Origin: Lacunisphaera sp.
Lineage (GTDB): Bacteria > Verrucomicrobiota > Verrucomicrobiia > Opitutales > Opitutaceae
Length of the DNA: 64,000 bases
Assembly (NCBI GenBank): GCA_029945445.1
Contig: JAQSCO010000057.1
Location: forward strand, 294,985 to 358,984
Direction: 5' to 3'
Shown: positions 23,275-32,220 of the stretch, piece after piece
How positions within the stretch are numbered: position 1 is the stretch's first letter
How the letters are laid out: each line of letters begins with the position of its first letter
Notes under the pieces: generated by a model
The model's input: only the letters and a program-made list of their open reading frames with translations
Told to the model about the DNA's origin: nothing
The model's database searches: none
Program-made: the position numbers and the translations under genes

Positions 23275-24773
23275 GGGTGGCCTCCCTTGATCACGGCCTG
23301 GAAAGCCGGCGACTGCAGGGCGGGAACGATCCAATCAAGCAGCACGTCCGGCTTGAGTCCGACATACACGGTGGCCCCGAGGAGCAGCAACGCGCCGGCC
23401 TTTTCGGCGAGCGTGATCGGCGGCAGCGGATGGCTGTCGGCTGGCGGGGCGGAGTGCGCGCCGGCCGAGCCGAAGAACGAAACCTGGATGACGCGCAGCG
23501 TGAACGCGCCGGCCACCACAATGCCGAGGGCGGCGACGGCGGCCCAGAGCGGTTTCGCCTGCCACGCGCCGATGAGGATGCTCAGCTCGGCGGGGAAGCC
23601 GCTGAAGCCCGGCAGGCCGAGCGAGGCGAGCCCGGCCACGACAAACACGACGGCGGCGAACGGCAGCAGGCGGTGCAACGGCATCGCCCTTAGTTCGGCG
23701 AGCCGGCGGGTGTGGGTGCGTTCATAGACCATGCGGCCGACCACGGCGAAGAGTAGGCCGGCGATGACGCCGTGCGAGAACATCTGCAGCACCGCCCCCG
23801 CCAAGGCCAGCGGCGTGGCGGCCGCGAGCCCGAGCAGCACGAAGCCCATGTGGCTCACGCTCGAGTAGCCGATGACAAACTTGAAGTCCTCCTGCACGAG
23901 CGCGATGAAACCCGCGTAGAGGATGCCCGCGAGGGCGAGCCACGCGATGACCGGCTGCCAGTAGGCGAAGGCCTCGGGGAACAGCGGCATTGCCACGCGC
24001 AGGCAGCCGTAGGCGCCGAGCTTCATCACCACGCCGGCGAGCAGCATCGAGGCGGCGGTCGGCGCGGCCACGTGGCCGGTCGGCGCCCAAGTGTGAAAGG
24101 GAAACAGGCCGGCCAGGACGGCGAAGCCGAGGAAGACCAGCGCGAAGATCGCGAGCTGCGTGCCATGGGGGATGTGGACGGCGGCCGCGCTGAGTTCCGC
24201 GAGCCCGAAGCCGTGCGCGCCGCCCGCCGCGTAGGCCCACAGCATCCCGGCCAGCACCAGTGCGCTGCCGGCGAAGGAATAGAGCACGAGCTTCATCGCG
24301 CCGTATTCGCGGTTGGTGGAGCCCCAGATCGCGATGAGAAAATATTTCGGCACGATCGCGATCTCGTAGAACACGAACAGCACGAAGACATCGGCGCTCA
24401 GGAACACGCCATACACGCCGCCGATCAGCGCAAGGAAGAGCGCGAAAAACTCGCCCGGGCGCTCCTCAATGTTCCAGGAAAACAAAATGCCGGCGGTGGC
24501 CGCGAGGCCCGTGAGCACGAGCAGCGTCAGGCTGATGCCGTCGACCGCGAGGTGGTAGTTCACGCCCAGCTCACGAATCCACGGGACGTCGACGAGGGTC
24601 TGCAGACTGGAACCGGGTACAAACTCCCGGGCGGCGAGGAAGGTCAGCGTCGCGCCGGCCACCGCGGTGGCGAGGGCGACCCAGCGGGCGGCCGTGGCCG
24701 AGCGTGCCCCGACCACCAGCGCGAGGAAGGCGCCGGCAAAGGAGACGTAGATGGTCCAGGGCAGCAGGTTCAT
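23271..24773 (-). CDS. nuoM: Second NADH-quinone oxidoreductase subunit M (variant)
   Basis: Antiporter-like membrane subunit of about 500 residues, the second of two adjacent and clearly different NuoM proteins. It keeps the conserved Glu (E137 in VFYEIAIVPKYF) and the helix-8 Lys (K251 in VVMKLGAYG). The helix-7 lysine (Lys234 of E. coli NuoM) is replaced: AVLAGLFPFHTWAP here against AVKVPLFPFHTWLP in its neighbour, giving Leu at residue 220. A GHVAAPTAASMLLAG loop follows. Start 24773 overlaps the preceding stop by four bases. The gene lies between the canonical nuoM and nuoN, which fits an extra pump module in the membrane arm. Confidence 0.92.
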   Translation of the reverse strand: MNLLPWTIYVSFAGAFLALVVGARSATAARWVALATAVAGATLTFLAAREFVPGSSLQTLVDVPWIRELGVNYHLAVDGISLTLLVLTGLAATAGILFSWNIEERPGEFFALFLALIGGVYGVFLSADVFVLFVFYEIAIVPKYFLIAIWGSTNREYGAMKLVLYSFAGSALVLAGMLWAYAAGGAHGFGLAELSAAAVHIPHGTQLAIFALVFLGFAVLAGLFPFHTWAPTGHVAAPTAASMLLAGVVMKLGAYGCLRVAMPLFPEAFAYWQPVIAWLALAGILYAGFIALVQEDFKFVIGYSSVSHMGFVLLGLAAATPLALAGAVLQMFSHGVIAGLLFAVVGRMVYERTHTRRLAELRAMPLHRLLPFAAVVFVVAGLASLGLPGFSGFPAELSILIGAWQAKPLWAAVAALGIVVAGAFTLRVIQVSFFGSAGAHSAPPADSHPLPPITLAEKAGALLLLGATVYVGLKPDVLLDWIVPALQSPAFQAVIKGGHP

Positions 24774-26290
24774 GGCAGGTGCGCGGCCCACGCGGTGACC
24801 AGCGGGTTGAAAACGCTGATGACGATCTGCGGCAGCACGCCGAACAGGAACATCAGGACGACGAAGGGCAGCAGGGTGAGAAACTCGACGCGGTCGAGGT
24901 CGCGGAACGCCGCGACGCCCGCGGCCACGGGACCGTGGAAGACGCGTTGCCAGAAGGTGAGCAGGAAAAGCGCGGTGGCGAGCAGCCCGAGACAGGCGAC
25001 GCCGGCGGCCCACGGCGCAAGGCCGAACACGCCGCGGAAGATGAGGAATTCCCCAACGAAGCCGTTGAGCCCCGGCAGGCCGAGGGACGAGAACATCGCG
25101 ATGCCGCAGAAGCCGGCGAAGAGCGGAGCGACGGTGCGCACGCCGCCGAAGTCATCGAGCCCGCGCAGGCCGCCCGCGCGGGCCTCGAGGATGCCGACGC
25201 ACGCGAACAGTGCGGCGGCGGAGAGGCCGTGGTTGAACATCTGCAGCAGCGTGCCGCTGAGCGCGGCCGCCGCGGCGTCCGGCTTGGTCGCGCTGGCGAC
25301 GGCAAAGAGCGCGAGCAGGCAGTAGTTGAGGTGGTTGATCGAGGAGTAGGCGACCATGCGCTTGAGGTCCGTCTGCTTCATCGCCGCGAAGGCCCCGAGC
25401 ACCACGCCGCCGAGCGCGAGCCAGAGCAGGCACGGGGCGGCGGCGTGCAGCTGCGCCGGGAAGAGCGGCCAGAGGATCCGCAGGAAACCGTAGACGCCCA
25501 TCTTCGACATGACGCCGGTGAGGAACATCGAGACGCCCGTCGGCGCCTCCGCATACGCCGGCGGCAGCCAGGTGTGAAAGGGGAACAGCGGAACCTTGAC
25601 CGCCAGGCCGAGGAACACGCCGACGAAGACCACCTGCGGCCAGAAATGGCCGAGGCCCGCGAGCTTGGGGCCGAGCTGGCCGGTGGCGGCCAGTTGCGCG
25701 AGATCGGTGAAGTTCAGCGTGCCGGTCGCCGCGTAGAGGGCGGCGAAGCCCAGCAGCATGCACGCGCCGCCGGCGAGCGTGTAGATGACGAACTGGTAGG
25801 CCGCGCGCGTCGCGCCAGGGCCGCCCCAGATCTTGATCAGGAAGAAGGCGGGCACGAGGCTCACTTCCCAGAAGATGAACCAGTGGAAGAAATCGAGCGC
25901 GAGGAACACGCCGAGGGCCGCGCCCTGCAGCAGCAGGAAGAGCATCCCGAAGGCGCGCGGGCAGCGCTCGACCCGCCATGAGGCGAGCAGGCAGAGCGGT
26001 GAGACGATGCCGGTGAGCAGCACCAGCAGCAGGCTCAGGCCGTCGAGGCCGAGGTGGTAGTTGACGTTCAGCGCCTTGATCCACGCGTGGCGCTCAACGA
26101 GCTGGTAACCGGCAGCGTGTGGATCGAAAGAACCCAGCACCACGAGGGCCAGTGCCAGGGTGGAAAGGCTGAAGAGCAGTGCGAGCGCGCGGTTCGTGCT
26201 GGCGCTGACGCTGCGGCCGACGAAGGCGAGCACGACGGTTCCGGCCCACGGCGCGAAGACGATCAGGGAAAGCAGGGGCAGCGAGTTCAC
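24770..26290 (-). CDS. nuoM: NADH-quinone oxidoreductase subunit M (canonical copy)
   Basis: Antiporter-like subunit of complex I, 506 residues, about 14 helices. All ion-path residues expected for NuoM are present: Glu142 in FIFWEVSLVPAFFLIKIWGG, Lys232 in AVKVPLFPFHTWLPPAYAEAPTG and Lys263 in VMSKMGVYGF, together with DLKRMVAYSSINHLNY. It overlaps nuoL upstream and the second nuoM downstream, each by four bases. It differs along its whole length from the second NuoM, so this is an old paralogue pair and not a recent duplication or an assembly error. Confidence 0.95.
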   Translation of the reverse strand: MNSLPLLSLIVFAPWAGTVVLAFVGRSVSASTNRALALLFSLSTLALALVVLGSFDPHAAGYQLVERHAWIKALNVNYHLGLDGLSLLLVLLTGIVSPLCLLASWRVERCPRAFGMLFLLLQGAALGVFLALDFFHWFIFWEVSLVPAFFLIKIWGGPGATRAAYQFVIYTLAGGACMLLGFAALYAATGTLNFTDLAQLAATGQLGPKLAGLGHFWPQVVFVGVFLGLAVKVPLFPFHTWLPPAYAEAPTGVSMFLTGVMSKMGVYGFLRILWPLFPAQLHAAAPCLLWLALGGVVLGAFAAMKQTDLKRMVAYSSINHLNYCLLALFAVASATKPDAAAAALSGTLLQMFNHGLSAAALFACVGILEARAGGLRGLDDFGGVRTVAPLFAGFCGIAMFSSLGLPGLNGFVGEFLIFRGVFGLAPWAAGVACLGLLATALFLLTFWQRVFHGPVAAGVAAFRDLDRVEFLTLLPFVVLMFLFGVLPQIVISVFNPLVTAWAAHLP

Positions 26291-28299
26291 TTGGCCCCTC
26301 CCATCACGACGAGCAGCACGAGAATGACGAAGCCCAGCGCGATGAACCGCAGGTAACCGTGCACATCGCCGGTCTGCGCGCGGGAGTAGGCGAGGCCGGT
26401 GCCGCGGACTTTTTCGCTGACGCTGTTGAAGCCGCCGTTGAGCGTGCGCTCATCCGCCTCGCGATTCACCAGACCGGTGAACTCGCCGAGCCGGGCGAGC
26501 AGCGTGACGATCCCGCCCCACAGCCAGACCTCGAGGAAGTTGGCGAACGCGGCCGACGCGGCATTGAGCCGGCCGAACGTCGCGGCGTAGAGTTCGTCGA
26601 ACTTCAGTTTCGCGGCGAGGAAGGCGATGAGGCCCGGCGAAGCGGTCGCGAGGGGATCGGCGGACGTCTCGCTGACACGCGGTTTGCGGCCGTAGATGGC
26701 CCAGCCGCTGCCGAGGCCGAGCGCGACGAGCACGATGGAAAGAACCATGAGGCTGATGCCGTCCGGTTCGCTGTGCGCCGAAGGGTCGAGTTGGTGCTGC
26801 AACCACGGCGAGGGCCACGCGAGCAGGCTCAACAGGACGGCGCACACGGCGAGGATCACGAGCGGGATGGTCATCGTCGCCGGGCTCTCGTGCGCGTGGC
26901 CGGCCGCGTCGGAGCGCGCCTTGCCGAAGAAGGTCTCGGCCACGAGACGCGTCATGTAGAACGCGGTCAGGACGACGGCGATCAGGGCGGCGTAGAACGG
27001 CAGCTGGGAAACTTCCCAACCGTGCGCGGCGTGCAGGATGGCCTCCTTGCTCCAGAAGCCGGAGAAGAGGAACGGCACGCCGGAGAGAGCCATCATGCCG
27101 ATGGCAAAGGTGGCGAAGGTGACCTTCATCGGCCCGCGCAGGCCGCCGAGCCGGCGGATGTCCTGCTCGTGGTGCGCGGAATGAATGACCGAGCCGGCGC
27201 CGAGGAAGAGGAGGGCCTTGAAGAAAGCGTGCGTGAGCAGGTGGAAGATGGCGGCGACCCACGAGCCGACGCCGAGGGCGAGCATCATGTAGCCGAGCTG
27301 CGAGACGGTGGAGAACGCGAGGACGCGCTTGATGTCGTTTTGCGCGACGGCGATGCAGGCGCCCATGAGCGCGGTGATGGCGCCGATAAAGGCGACAACG
27401 GTCAGCGCGTGCAGCGGAACGTGCGCCAACACCTGGTCGGCGGACATCAGCGGGTAGACACGGGCGATGAGGAAGACGCCGGCGGCCACCATCGTGGCGG
27501 CGTGGATGAGAGCGCTGACCGGTGTCGGGCCCTCCATCGCGTCAGGGAGCCAGACATGCAGCGGGAACTGGCCGGACTTGCCGACCGCACCGCAGAAAAT
27601 CAGGAGACCGATGGCGGTGGAGACGGCGAGGCCGCCCGCCGTGAACTGCGCCGCGAGCGAGCCCAGCGCGGCGGTCTCGAGCACACCGGCCCCGCCGTCG
27701 AAGAAGAGCAGCGAGCCGGTGGAATTGTAGAGCCACAGCATGCCGAGCAGCAGGCCGAGGTCGCCGATGCGCGTTGTGATGAAGGCCTTTTTTGCGGCGG
27801 CAGCGGCGGACGGCTTGTGGAACCAGAAGCCGATGAGCAGATACGAGGCGAGGCCGACCAGCTCCCAGCAGATGAAGAGCAGCAGGAGGCTGTTGGCGAC
27901 GAGCAGGCCGAGCATCGCGGCGGCGAACAGGCTGAGAAAGCAGAAGAACTGCTTGAAGTTCTCGTCCGCCTTCATGTAGCCGAGGCTGAAGATGAAGATC
28001 AGCGCACCGACGAAGGTGACCATCACGCACATGAACGCCGTGAGCGGGTCGAGCAGCCAGCCGAGGCGCAGCGCGCTGGTCCCGAGGTCGAACCAGGCGA
28101 AGTTGTGCACGAGTTTGGCGGCCGGGTCGGCCAGCGCGGTGCTCAGCGCGACACAAGACACGAGGAAGGCCGCGAGCATCGCCGCGATGGCGGCGCCGGC
28201 GGCGATTGCGCGTCCGCTCCGCGGCATCAGCGCGCCAACGGCGGCGGCGGCGAGCGGCAGCGCGGGGATGAACCAGAGTTTTTCGGCGGAAAGGGTCAT
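26287..28299 (-). CDS. nuoL: NADH-quinone oxidoreductase subunit L
   Basis: Distal antiporter-like subunit of complex I, 670 residues. Key residues: Glu146 in LLFICWELVGLASYLLIGFW, Lys241 in GAVGKSGQFPLHVWLPDAMEGPTPVSALIHAATMV, and the helix-12/13 region. The C-terminal lateral amphipathic helix that braces the membrane arm lies about residues 565-650, from FDELYAATF to AQTGDVHGYLR. From FDELY to QTG this stretch is roughly 25 residues longer than in the proteobacterial sequences I can recall, which is what a longer arm would need. The ATG at 28299 follows nuoK by 3 bases and the stop overlaps nuoM by four. Confidence 0.94.
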   Translation of the reverse strand: MTLSAEKLWFIPALPLAAAAVGALMPRSGRAIAAGAAIAAMLAAFLVSCVALSTALADPAAKLVHNFAWFDLGTSALRLGWLLDPLTAFMCVMVTFVGALIFIFSLGYMKADENFKQFFCFLSLFAAAMLGLLVANSLLLLFICWELVGLASYLLIGFWFHKPSAAAAAKKAFITTRIGDLGLLLGMLWLYNSTGSLLFFDGGAGVLETAALGSLAAQFTAGGLAVSTAIGLLIFCGAVGKSGQFPLHVWLPDAMEGPTPVSALIHAATMVAAGVFLIARVYPLMSADQVLAHVPLHALTVVAFIGAITALMGACIAVAQNDIKRVLAFSTVSQLGYMMLALGVGSWVAAIFHLLTHAFFKALLFLGAGSVIHSAHHEQDIRRLGGLRGPMKVTFATFAIGMMALSGVPFLFSGFWSKEAILHAAHGWEVSQLPFYAALIAVVLTAFYMTRLVAETFFGKARSDAAGHAHESPATMTIPLVILAVCAVLLSLLAWPSPWLQHQLDPSAHSEPDGISLMVLSIVLVALGLGSGWAIYGRKPRVSETSADPLATASPGLIAFLAAKLKFDELYAATFGRLNAASAAFANFLEVWLWGGIVTLLARLGEFTGLVNREADERTLNGGFNSVSEKVRGTGLAYSRAQTGDVHGYLRFIALGFVILVLLVVMGGAK

Positions 28300-28302
28300 G
28301 GC

Positions 28303-28614
28303 TCAGCCTTTCAAGCGGGTCGCCTCCTGCAGGCGGATGTTTTGCTGGTGACGGTAGATCGCGATCACGAGCGCCAGGCCGACGGCGGCCTCGGCGGCGG
28401 CGGCGGCGATGGAAAACAGGACGAAGATGACGCCGGTGCCGGCGTCCGGGTGCGGGCCGTAGCGCCAGAAGGCAATGAAGTTGATGTTGGCGGCGTTCAG
28501 CATCAGCTCGACGCCGAGCAGCACGAGGATGGCGTTGCCGCGCGACAGCACGGCGACGAGCCCGATGCAGAAGAGCAGGCTGGAGAGGACGAGGCAGAGC
28601 TGCAACGGACTCAT
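28303..28614 (-). CDS. nuoK: NADH-quinone oxidoreductase subunit K
   Basis: Small membrane subunit of 103 residues with three helices. It carries the two conserved Glu of the ion channel near the quinone site: one in LLGVELMLNAANINF and one in AAAAAEAAVGLALVIAIYR. Start MSPLQLCLVL at 28614 overlaps the nuoJ stop by four bases; a longer in-frame ORF upstream is a shadow of nuoJ. The length and motif order are standard. Confidence 0.94.
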   Translation of the reverse strand: MSPLQLCLVLSSLLFCIGLVAVLSRGNAILVLLGVELMLNAANINFIAFWRYGPHPDAGTGVIFVLFSIAAAAAEAAVGLALVIAIYRHQQNIRLQEATRLKG

Positions 28615-29129
28615 GGCGCGTCCTCCGGTTGGTCGCGGCGTTCGTCCGACGCCAGCACCACGGCGCCGAGCAGCGACACGGTGAGCAACAGGCCGATGAC
28701 GAGCAGCGCGGCGGTGTGCGGTCCCATTAGCTGCGCGCCCAGAGCCTTGACGGTCAGCGTGGGCGTGGTCCCCGCGGTGCGGACCTCCAGCGGCATGCCG
28801 AGGATCGCCCCAAGCAGCACGCCTGCGACCCCGCCGCCCGCGATGAGCCCGGTGATGAAGCGGCTGACGGAATTGAACTCGACCGGCTCCGGGGCGTGGC
28901 CCTGCTTGGTCAAAAGCACGGCGAACAGCACCACCATGGAAATGGCGCCGACATAAATGAGGATCTGCGCAAAAGCCACGAACTCGGCGCCCGCCCACAG
29001 GTAGAAACCCGCGATGCCCGCCCAGCTGCCGATGAGCAGCAGCGCGCTGTAGATCAGGTTGCGCAACGCCATTGCCACCGCGGCGGAGCCCAGGATGAGC
29101 AGCGACAGAAGGATGAGCGCAAAGGTCAT
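28611..29129 (-). CDS. nuoJ: NADH-quinone oxidoreductase subunit J
   Basis: Membrane subunit of 172 residues with five predicted helices. The helix-3 signature AEFVAFAQILIYVGAISMVVLFAVLLT, with the pi-bulge region of NuoJ, is intact. Start MTFALILLSLLILG at 29129 overlaps the nuoH stop (ATGA), and the stop overlaps nuoK in the same way. The last residues (ASDERRDQPEDAP) are cytoplasmic and acidic. Confidence 0.93.
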   Translation of the reverse strand: MTFALILLSLLILGSAAVAMALRNLIYSALLLIGSWAGIAGFYLWAGAEFVAFAQILIYVGAISMVVLFAVLLTKQGHAPEPVEFNSVSRFITGLIAGGGVAGVLLGAILGMPLEVRTAGTTPTLTVKALGAQLMGPHTAALLVIGLLLTVSLLGAVVLASDERRDQPEDAP

Positions 29130-30361
29130 GACGCGGCGTATTGGTAGGTGCGCGGCGCGCGGCCGGCGTTGAGCCGGCGGCCGATGAGGACGAACGGGAG
29201 GACGACGATCGCAATCGATACGCCCCAGCGGACAAACTGCAGCGGGCCGGTCCAGCCGGCGGTCAGCGCCCAGAAGGCGGCGTTGCCGATGTTGACGAGC
29301 GCGAGCGGCACCATGAACTGCCAAGCTAGGCGCGTGAGCTGGTCGATGCGCAGGCGCAGCAGCGTGCCGCGCACCCAGATGAAGAAGACGATCATGCCGA
29401 TCAGCTTGCCCATGAACCAGAGATAAGAGGGGATGAACTGCAGGAAGGCGCACGGGGCCTGCCAGCCGCCGAGGAAGAGCGTGACGCCGAGGCCGCTCAG
29501 CGCGGTGAGGCCGAAATACTCGGCCATGAAGAACAGCGCATACTTGAAGCCGGAATATTCCGTGAGGTGGCCGGCGATGAGTTCACTCTCGGCCTCGGGC
29601 AGATCGAACGGCGAACGGTTGCTCTCGGCCAGCGCGGAGACCAGGAAGAGGACGAAGCCCGCGGCGCCCCACGGCGTGAAGACGAACCAGTGCGGCAGCG
29701 CGCCGAAGGTCCAGAAGCCCTGCGCGACGACGATTTCCCTCGTGGAAAGCGTGCCGGCGATGAGCACGACCGGGACGACGGAGAGGAGCAGCGGCAGCTC
29801 GTAGCTGATGACCTGCGCCAGCGCGCGCATGGCGGCGAGCAGCGAGTATTTGTTCCGGCTCGCCCAGCCGGCCATGAAGATGGCGAGCTCGGTGGCGGAA
29901 CCGGCGGCGAAGAAATAGAGCAGCGCGGCGTCGAGGTCGACCGGGATGAGGTTCCGGCCGAAGGGCAGCACGGCGAACGTGAGCAGCGAGAACGTCACGA
30001 CGAGCACCGGCGCGAGGAAGTGCAGCAGCTTGTCGGCGGCGGCGGGTACGATGTCCTCCTTGGTGAGCGCCTTCACGGCGTCGGCAAATGGCTGGGTGAG
30101 GCCCCAGAGCTTGGGGCCTTTCTGCCACCAGGGCAGGCCGGCGCGGTTCGGGCCGAGGCGGTTTTGCAGGCGGCCGAGCAATTTCCGTTCGGCGATGGTC
30201 GTGAACGCGAAGAAGGTGCCGAAGACCGCGAGGATCACGCCGACCGTGATCAGGTGGTGCACCAGCCACTGCGTGGGTGCGGGAAACCACTGCACGATGG
30301 CGTCGCGCAGCACGAGGGGAACGCGTTCGAGGTAGGCGTCGGCTCCGGCGGCGGTGTTCAT
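29126..30361 (-). CDS. nuoH: NADH-quinone oxidoreductase subunit H
   Basis: Membrane subunit at the quinone-binding junction, 411 residues. Signature segments: TIAERKLLGRLQNRLGPNRAG (ERKxLGRxQxRxGPNxxG), GWASRNKYSLLAAMRALAQVISYELPL, and the charged loop ESNRSPFDLPEAESELIAGHLTEYSGFKYALFFMAEY. The N-terminal helix is preceded by about 30 extra residues. It overlaps nuoI upstream and nuoJ downstream by four bases each. The gene order D-I-H here differs from the E. coli order G-H-I. Confidence 0.95.
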   Translation of the reverse strand: MNTAAGADAYLERVPLVLRDAIVQWFPAPTQWLVHHLITVGVILAVFGTFFAFTTIAERKLLGRLQNRLGPNRAGLPWWQKGPKLWGLTQPFADAVKALTKEDIVPAAADKLLHFLAPVLVVTFSLLTFAVLPFGRNLIPVDLDAALLYFFAAGSATELAIFMAGWASRNKYSLLAAMRALAQVISYELPLLLSVVPVVLIAGTLSTREIVVAQGFWTFGALPHWFVFTPWGAAGFVLFLVSALAESNRSPFDLPEAESELIAGHLTEYSGFKYALFFMAEYFGLTALSGLGVTLFLGGWQAPCAFLQFIPSYLWFMGKLIGMIVFFIWVRGTLLRLRIDQLTRLAWQFMVPLALVNIGNAAFWALTAGWTGPLQFVRWGVSIAIVVLPFVLIGRRLNAGRAPRTYQYAAS

Positions 30362-31023
30362 GCGGCGGGCGTCGTCGGTTTAGGGGCCGCCGCGCCGGGC
30401 GCGGGAGCTGGGTTGGCGGGAGGCGTGGCCGGGGCGGCGGCTTTGGCGGCGGCGGCCGCAGCCTTGGCCGCAGCGGCGGCCGCGGCTTTCTCCTCGGCGG
30501 CCTTGCGCTCGGCGGCGAGGCGCGTGTCGACCTCGTTGGCGTCCGTCGGGTGGATCTCGTGGAAGTAGCTGTTCGGCTTCGCGAGTTGCTCGCGGTTCAG
30601 GAGCAGGCCGGTGAAGCGGTTGGTCGCGGCGACCTCGAAGACCTGGTCCATCTTGATCGCGTCAAAGGGGCAGACCTCAACGCAGATCTGGCAGCTCATG
30701 CAGACGGAGGTGTCGATGGCGAAGACGGCGGGATAGAGCTGCGCCTTGCCCGTGGCGTCGGGCTTCTTGTCCTTGCTCTTCTCGATGTAGATGCACTGCG
30801 GTGGGCATTCCTTCTCGCAGATCTGGCAGGCGACGCAGCGCAGCGTGCCCATCGGGTCCGTGGCATTCTCGGTGACGAGGAAGGGGAAGTTGCGGTAATT
30901 CTCCGGGAGCTTCGGGCGCTCCTCGGGATACTGTTGGGTCACCATTCGCGCGGGATCGTGGTAGCTCCCCGCGAAATTCTTCGCGGTGACCAGGAGACCT
31001 TTGACTATGCCGGAGCCGAGCAT
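30358..31023 (-). CDS. nuoI: NADH-quinone oxidoreductase subunit I with Ala/Pro-rich tail
   Basis: Peripheral-arm subunit carrying two [4Fe-4S] clusters (N6a/N6b) that pass electrons to NuoB. The cluster ligands are Cys63-66-69-73 (CVACQICEKEC) with Cys77, and Cys108-111-114-118 (CMSCQICVEVC). The ferredoxin fold ends about residue 165. The remaining 55 residues are an AAAKAAAAAAK helix and a Pro/Ala tail without known function. Start at 31023 (MLGSGIVKGLLVTAKNF) fits the family. In a complex without NuoE/F/G this subunit would be the probable docking site for ferredoxin or another donor. Confidence 0.94.
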   Translation of the reverse strand: MLGSGIVKGLLVTAKNFAGSYHDPARMVTQQYPEERPKLPENYRNFPFLVTENATDPMGTLRCVACQICEKECPPQCIYIEKSKDKKPDATGKAQLYPAVFAIDTSVCMSCQICVEVCPFDAIKMDQVFEVAATNRFTGLLLNREQLAKPNSYFHEIHPTDANEVDTRLAAERKAAEEKAAAAAAAKAAAAAAKAAAPATPPANPAPAPGAAAPKPTTPAA

Positions 31024-31047
31024 GGGTGAAATGAAAGTGGGTGGAAA

Positions 31048-32220
31048 TCAGCGGTCGACCTCGCCGAGGACGATGTCGATGGAGCCGAGGATGACGACGG
31101 AGTCGGCGATGGTGTGGCCGAGGCACATTTCCTCGAGGAGGGTAAGGTTGATGAGGGAGGGCGGGCGGACGCGGTAGCGATAGGGATTCGGTGAACCGTC
31201 GCTGATGAGATAGAAACCGAGCTCACCCTTCGGGCTCTCGATGCGGCCGTAGGCCTCGCCGGGCTTCGGGCGGAAGCCGCGGATCTTCGCCTTCGGGTCC
31301 ATGACCGGGCCGGCGGGCAGGTCGCGGAAGGCCTGCTGGAGGATTTTCACCGACTCGCGCATTTCGAGGACGCGCATCATATAGCGGTCGTAGGTGTCGC
31401 CATGCGCGCCAAGCGGCACGCGGAAATCAAAGCGCGGGTAGAAACCGTAGCCGTCGACCTTGCGGATGTCGTAATTGTAGCCGCTGGCGCGGAGGACCGG
31501 GCCGGTGAGGCCGGCGTTGACGGCTTTTTTTGCGTCGAGGACGCCGATGCCCTGGGTGCGGGCGAGCATGATCTCATTGCCCGTGAGCATCATCTCGTAT
31601 TCGTCGAGGAAGCGCGGGAAATTATTGACCAGCTGGCTGGCGGCGGCGAGCCACTCGGGGCTGGGATCAACGCGGCAGCCGCCGAAGCGCTGGAAGTTGC
31701 ACATCATGCGCGAGCCGCTGAGGGACTCGAAGAGATCGAGGATCTTCTCGCGCTCGCGGAAGGCATAGAGGAGCGGCGTGAACGACGTGCCGAGATCGTT
31801 GAACAGGAAGCCGACGAGGCAGCTGTGGTTCACGAGGCGCGTCAGCTCGGCGAGGATGACGCGGAGATACTGCGCGCGATCAGGCACGGCCTGGCCGGAG
31901 AGTTTCTCGACGGCGAGGGCGTAGGCCCAGTTGGTCGACATCGAGCAAAGGTAGTCGAGCCGGTCGGTGTAGGGCATCGAGCCGAGGTAGCTGGTGTTCT
32001 CGGCGATCTTCTCGTGGTTGCGGTGCAGGTAGCCGAAGACGGGCTTGAGCTTGACGACAATCTCGCCGTCGAGCGTCACGACCATGCGGAACACGCCGTG
32101 CGTCGACGGATGCTGCGGTCCCATCGAGACCTCGAGCAGGTCGCCGTGGAACGGGTCCTTGACCGCGCGGACGGTCGGGCCCGACGCGGGCGTGAAGGAG
32201 GAGAGATCGGAGACGCTCAT
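31048..32220 (-). CDS. nuoD: NADH-quinone oxidoreductase subunit D
   Basis: Quinone-site subunit of the peripheral arm, 390 residues, homologous to the large subunit of NiFe hydrogenases. Start [20 protein letters not shown] at 32220 overlaps the nuoC stop by four bases; a longer ORF upstream is a shadow. The quinone-binding loop [14 protein letters not shown] with its His pair is intact, as are [16 protein letters not shown] and the C-terminal [28 protein letters not shown]. The last residues, DIVLGEVDR, match the usual NuoD end. Confidence 0.96.
   Translation of the reverse strand: MSVSDLSSFTPASGPTVRAVKDPFHGDLLEVSMGPQHPSTHGVFRMVVTLDGEIVVKLKPVFGYLHRNHEKIAENTSYLGSMPYTDRLDYLCSMSTNWAYALAVEKLSGQAVPDRAQYLRVILAELTRLVNHSCLVGFLFNDLGTSFTPLLYAFREREKILDLFESLSGSRMMCNFQRFGGCRVDPSPEWLAAASQLVNNFPRFLDEYEMMLTGNEIMLARTQGIGVLDAKKAVNAGLTGPVLRASGYNYDIRKVDGYGFYPRFDFRVPLGAHGDTYDRYMMRVLEMRESVKILQQAFRDLPAGPVMDPKAKIRGFRPKPGEAYGRIESPKGELGFYLISDGSPNPYRYRVRPPSLINLTLLEEMCLGHTIADSVVILGSIDIVLGEVDR

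Noticed and set aside
23271-26290. Two nuoM genes as an assembly duplication or frameshift
   Set aside because: The two proteins differ along their full length and each has intact ends and 4-base overlaps with neighbours.
26359-28956. Plus-strand open frame of 865 codons
   Set aside because: It is antisense to nuoL and nuoK, is full of Arg/Glu/Gly repeats and has no domain.
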